Source: Bacillota bacterium (lineage in GTDB: Bacteria > Bacillota_A > Clostridia > Peptostreptococcales > Anaerovoracaceae). From it: a stretch of 12,633 nt of DNA. Position numbers and translations under genes: made by a program. The notes under the pieces are model-generated. The model was given only the letters and a program-made list of their open reading frames with translations. It was not told the origin of the DNA and did no database searches. Positions 12,275-12,633 of this stretch are shown here, piece by piece. The DNA lies in contig JAFYLX010000002.1 in NCBI GenBank assembly GCA_017556895.1, positions 1 through 12,633 of the forward strand, written 5' to 3'. Within the stretch, counting starts at the first letter, position 1; each line of letters begins with the position of its first letter.

Positions 12275-12597
12275 CGGTTTTAATATCAAAACAGCTTACA
12301 ATAATCTTCTATATGTGTGCTTGCGGGCTTTGCGCTGGACTTGTTTTAGACATTTTTAAGATTTTCGTAAGAAGATTTTTTGATAAAAACACAATAGCTA
12401 CAATTATCATAGGTATAATAGCTGCAGTAGTAATAGCGTACCTAATAGAAGAGTACTCTTTTTTCTGCCAAAACGGGAAGCTGAGTATGACTGGGGCCGT
12501 ATCATTCTTTGTCGGCCTTTGGTTGTGGTGCAAAAACTTTTGTGATATAATCTCACTGGGAGAAAATAATGAGCAAAAAAGGGAAAAGGCTCCGTGA
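12271..12597 (+). CDS. yabQ: Spore cortex/coat morphogenesis membrane protein YabQ
   Basis: This 108-residue protein has three likely membrane helices (about 8-29, 42-59 and 72-88). The N-terminal QLTIIFYMCACGLCAGLVLDIFKIFVRRF is the typical YabQ opening, a small-residue-rich helix ending in a (Y/L)D-x-(F/Y)(R/K) motif. In Bacillus, YabQ is a forespore outer-membrane protein needed for cortex formation; that protein is longer, about 210 residues, while short forms are common in Clostridia. The start overlaps the yabP stop by four bases and has only a weak AAAGAA upstream, so translation is probably coupled to yabP. Synteny with yabP and a divIC-like gene supports the call. Confidence 0.82.
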   Translation: MTVLISKQLTIIFYMCACGLCAGLVLDIFKIFVRRFFDKNTIATIIIGIIAAVVIAYLIEEYSFFCQNGKLSMTGAVSFFVGLWLWCKNFCDIISLGENNEQKREKAP

Positions 12598-12633
12598 GTT
12601 TGAGAAAAATAACAGAACCTATAACTTTGCTGA
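12569..12633 (+). CDS. 5' end of a probable DivIC/FtsB-type septum formation initiator
   Basis: An open frame starts at ATG 12569, six bases after GGGAG (12558-12562), and runs off the window after 21 codons (MSKKGKRLREFEKNNRTYNF). It overlaps the 3' end of yabQ by 29 bases. The short, basic, polar N-terminus would suit the cytoplasmic tail of a single-pass division protein, and divIC follows yabQ in Bacillus and many Clostridia. The transmembrane and coiled-coil parts are outside the window, so the identity rests on synteny and the good SD. Confidence 0.5.
   Translation, partial: MSKKGKRLREFEKNNRTYNFA

Overview
The window looks like an origin-proximal chromosomal segment of a low-to-moderate GC Firmicute, most likely an anaerobic member of the Clostridia. 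The evidence is the strong GGAGG-type ribosome binding sites, AGA/TTA-rich codon use, the order mnmG-rsmG-noc-parA-parB followed by gdpP-rplI-dnaB (as in Bacillus and its relatives), and sporulation-type yabP-yabQ genes at the right end. Every gene is on the + strand, consistent with genes read co-directionally with a fork leaving a nearby oriC. The genus cannot be fixed from the sequence alone.

Region 1 (1-1500): the 3' part of mnmG (tRNA wobble-uridine modification), overlapping rsmG by one base (16S rRNA m7G methylation). It is closed by an intrinsic terminator whose left arm lies inside the last rsmG codons. Region 2 (1501-4500): a chromosome segregation and nucleoid occlusion block, noc-parA-parB. 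A perfect parS centromere (2387-2402) sits at the centre of a 40-bp perfect palindrome that contains the noc stop codon and also has the form of a terminator. Noc and ParB carry different specificity residues, so they probably read different DNA sites. Next come a small DUF1294 membrane protein, whose start codon lies in a degenerate parS copy, and a SprT-like zinc metalloprotein preceded by a hairpin.

Region 3 (5029-11893): a tightly packed, apparently single operon from a good extended -10 promoter. It encodes a GdpP-type c-di-AMP phosphodiesterase without its usual membrane anchor, ribosomal protein bL9, the replicative helicase DnaB, a 62-residue DUF1858 CxxC protein, a DnaD-family primosome protein and a membrane-anchored LysM-G5-M23 peptidoglycan hydrolase. 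The DnaD protein ends in what looks like the N-terminal helicase-binding and zinc domain of a DnaI/DnaC-type helicase loader, with no AAA+ ATPase domain after it. This is the most unusual gene in the window.

Region 4 (11894-12633): yabP and yabQ (spore coat/cortex assembly), with a sequence resembling a sigma-E promoter just upstream, followed by the first 21 codons of a likely DivIC/FtsB-type division gene. Together the window links translation quality control, chromosome segregation, helicase loading, c-di-AMP turnover and cell-wall or spore morphogenesis. I see no mobile elements, CRISPR arrays, rRNAs or tRNAs.
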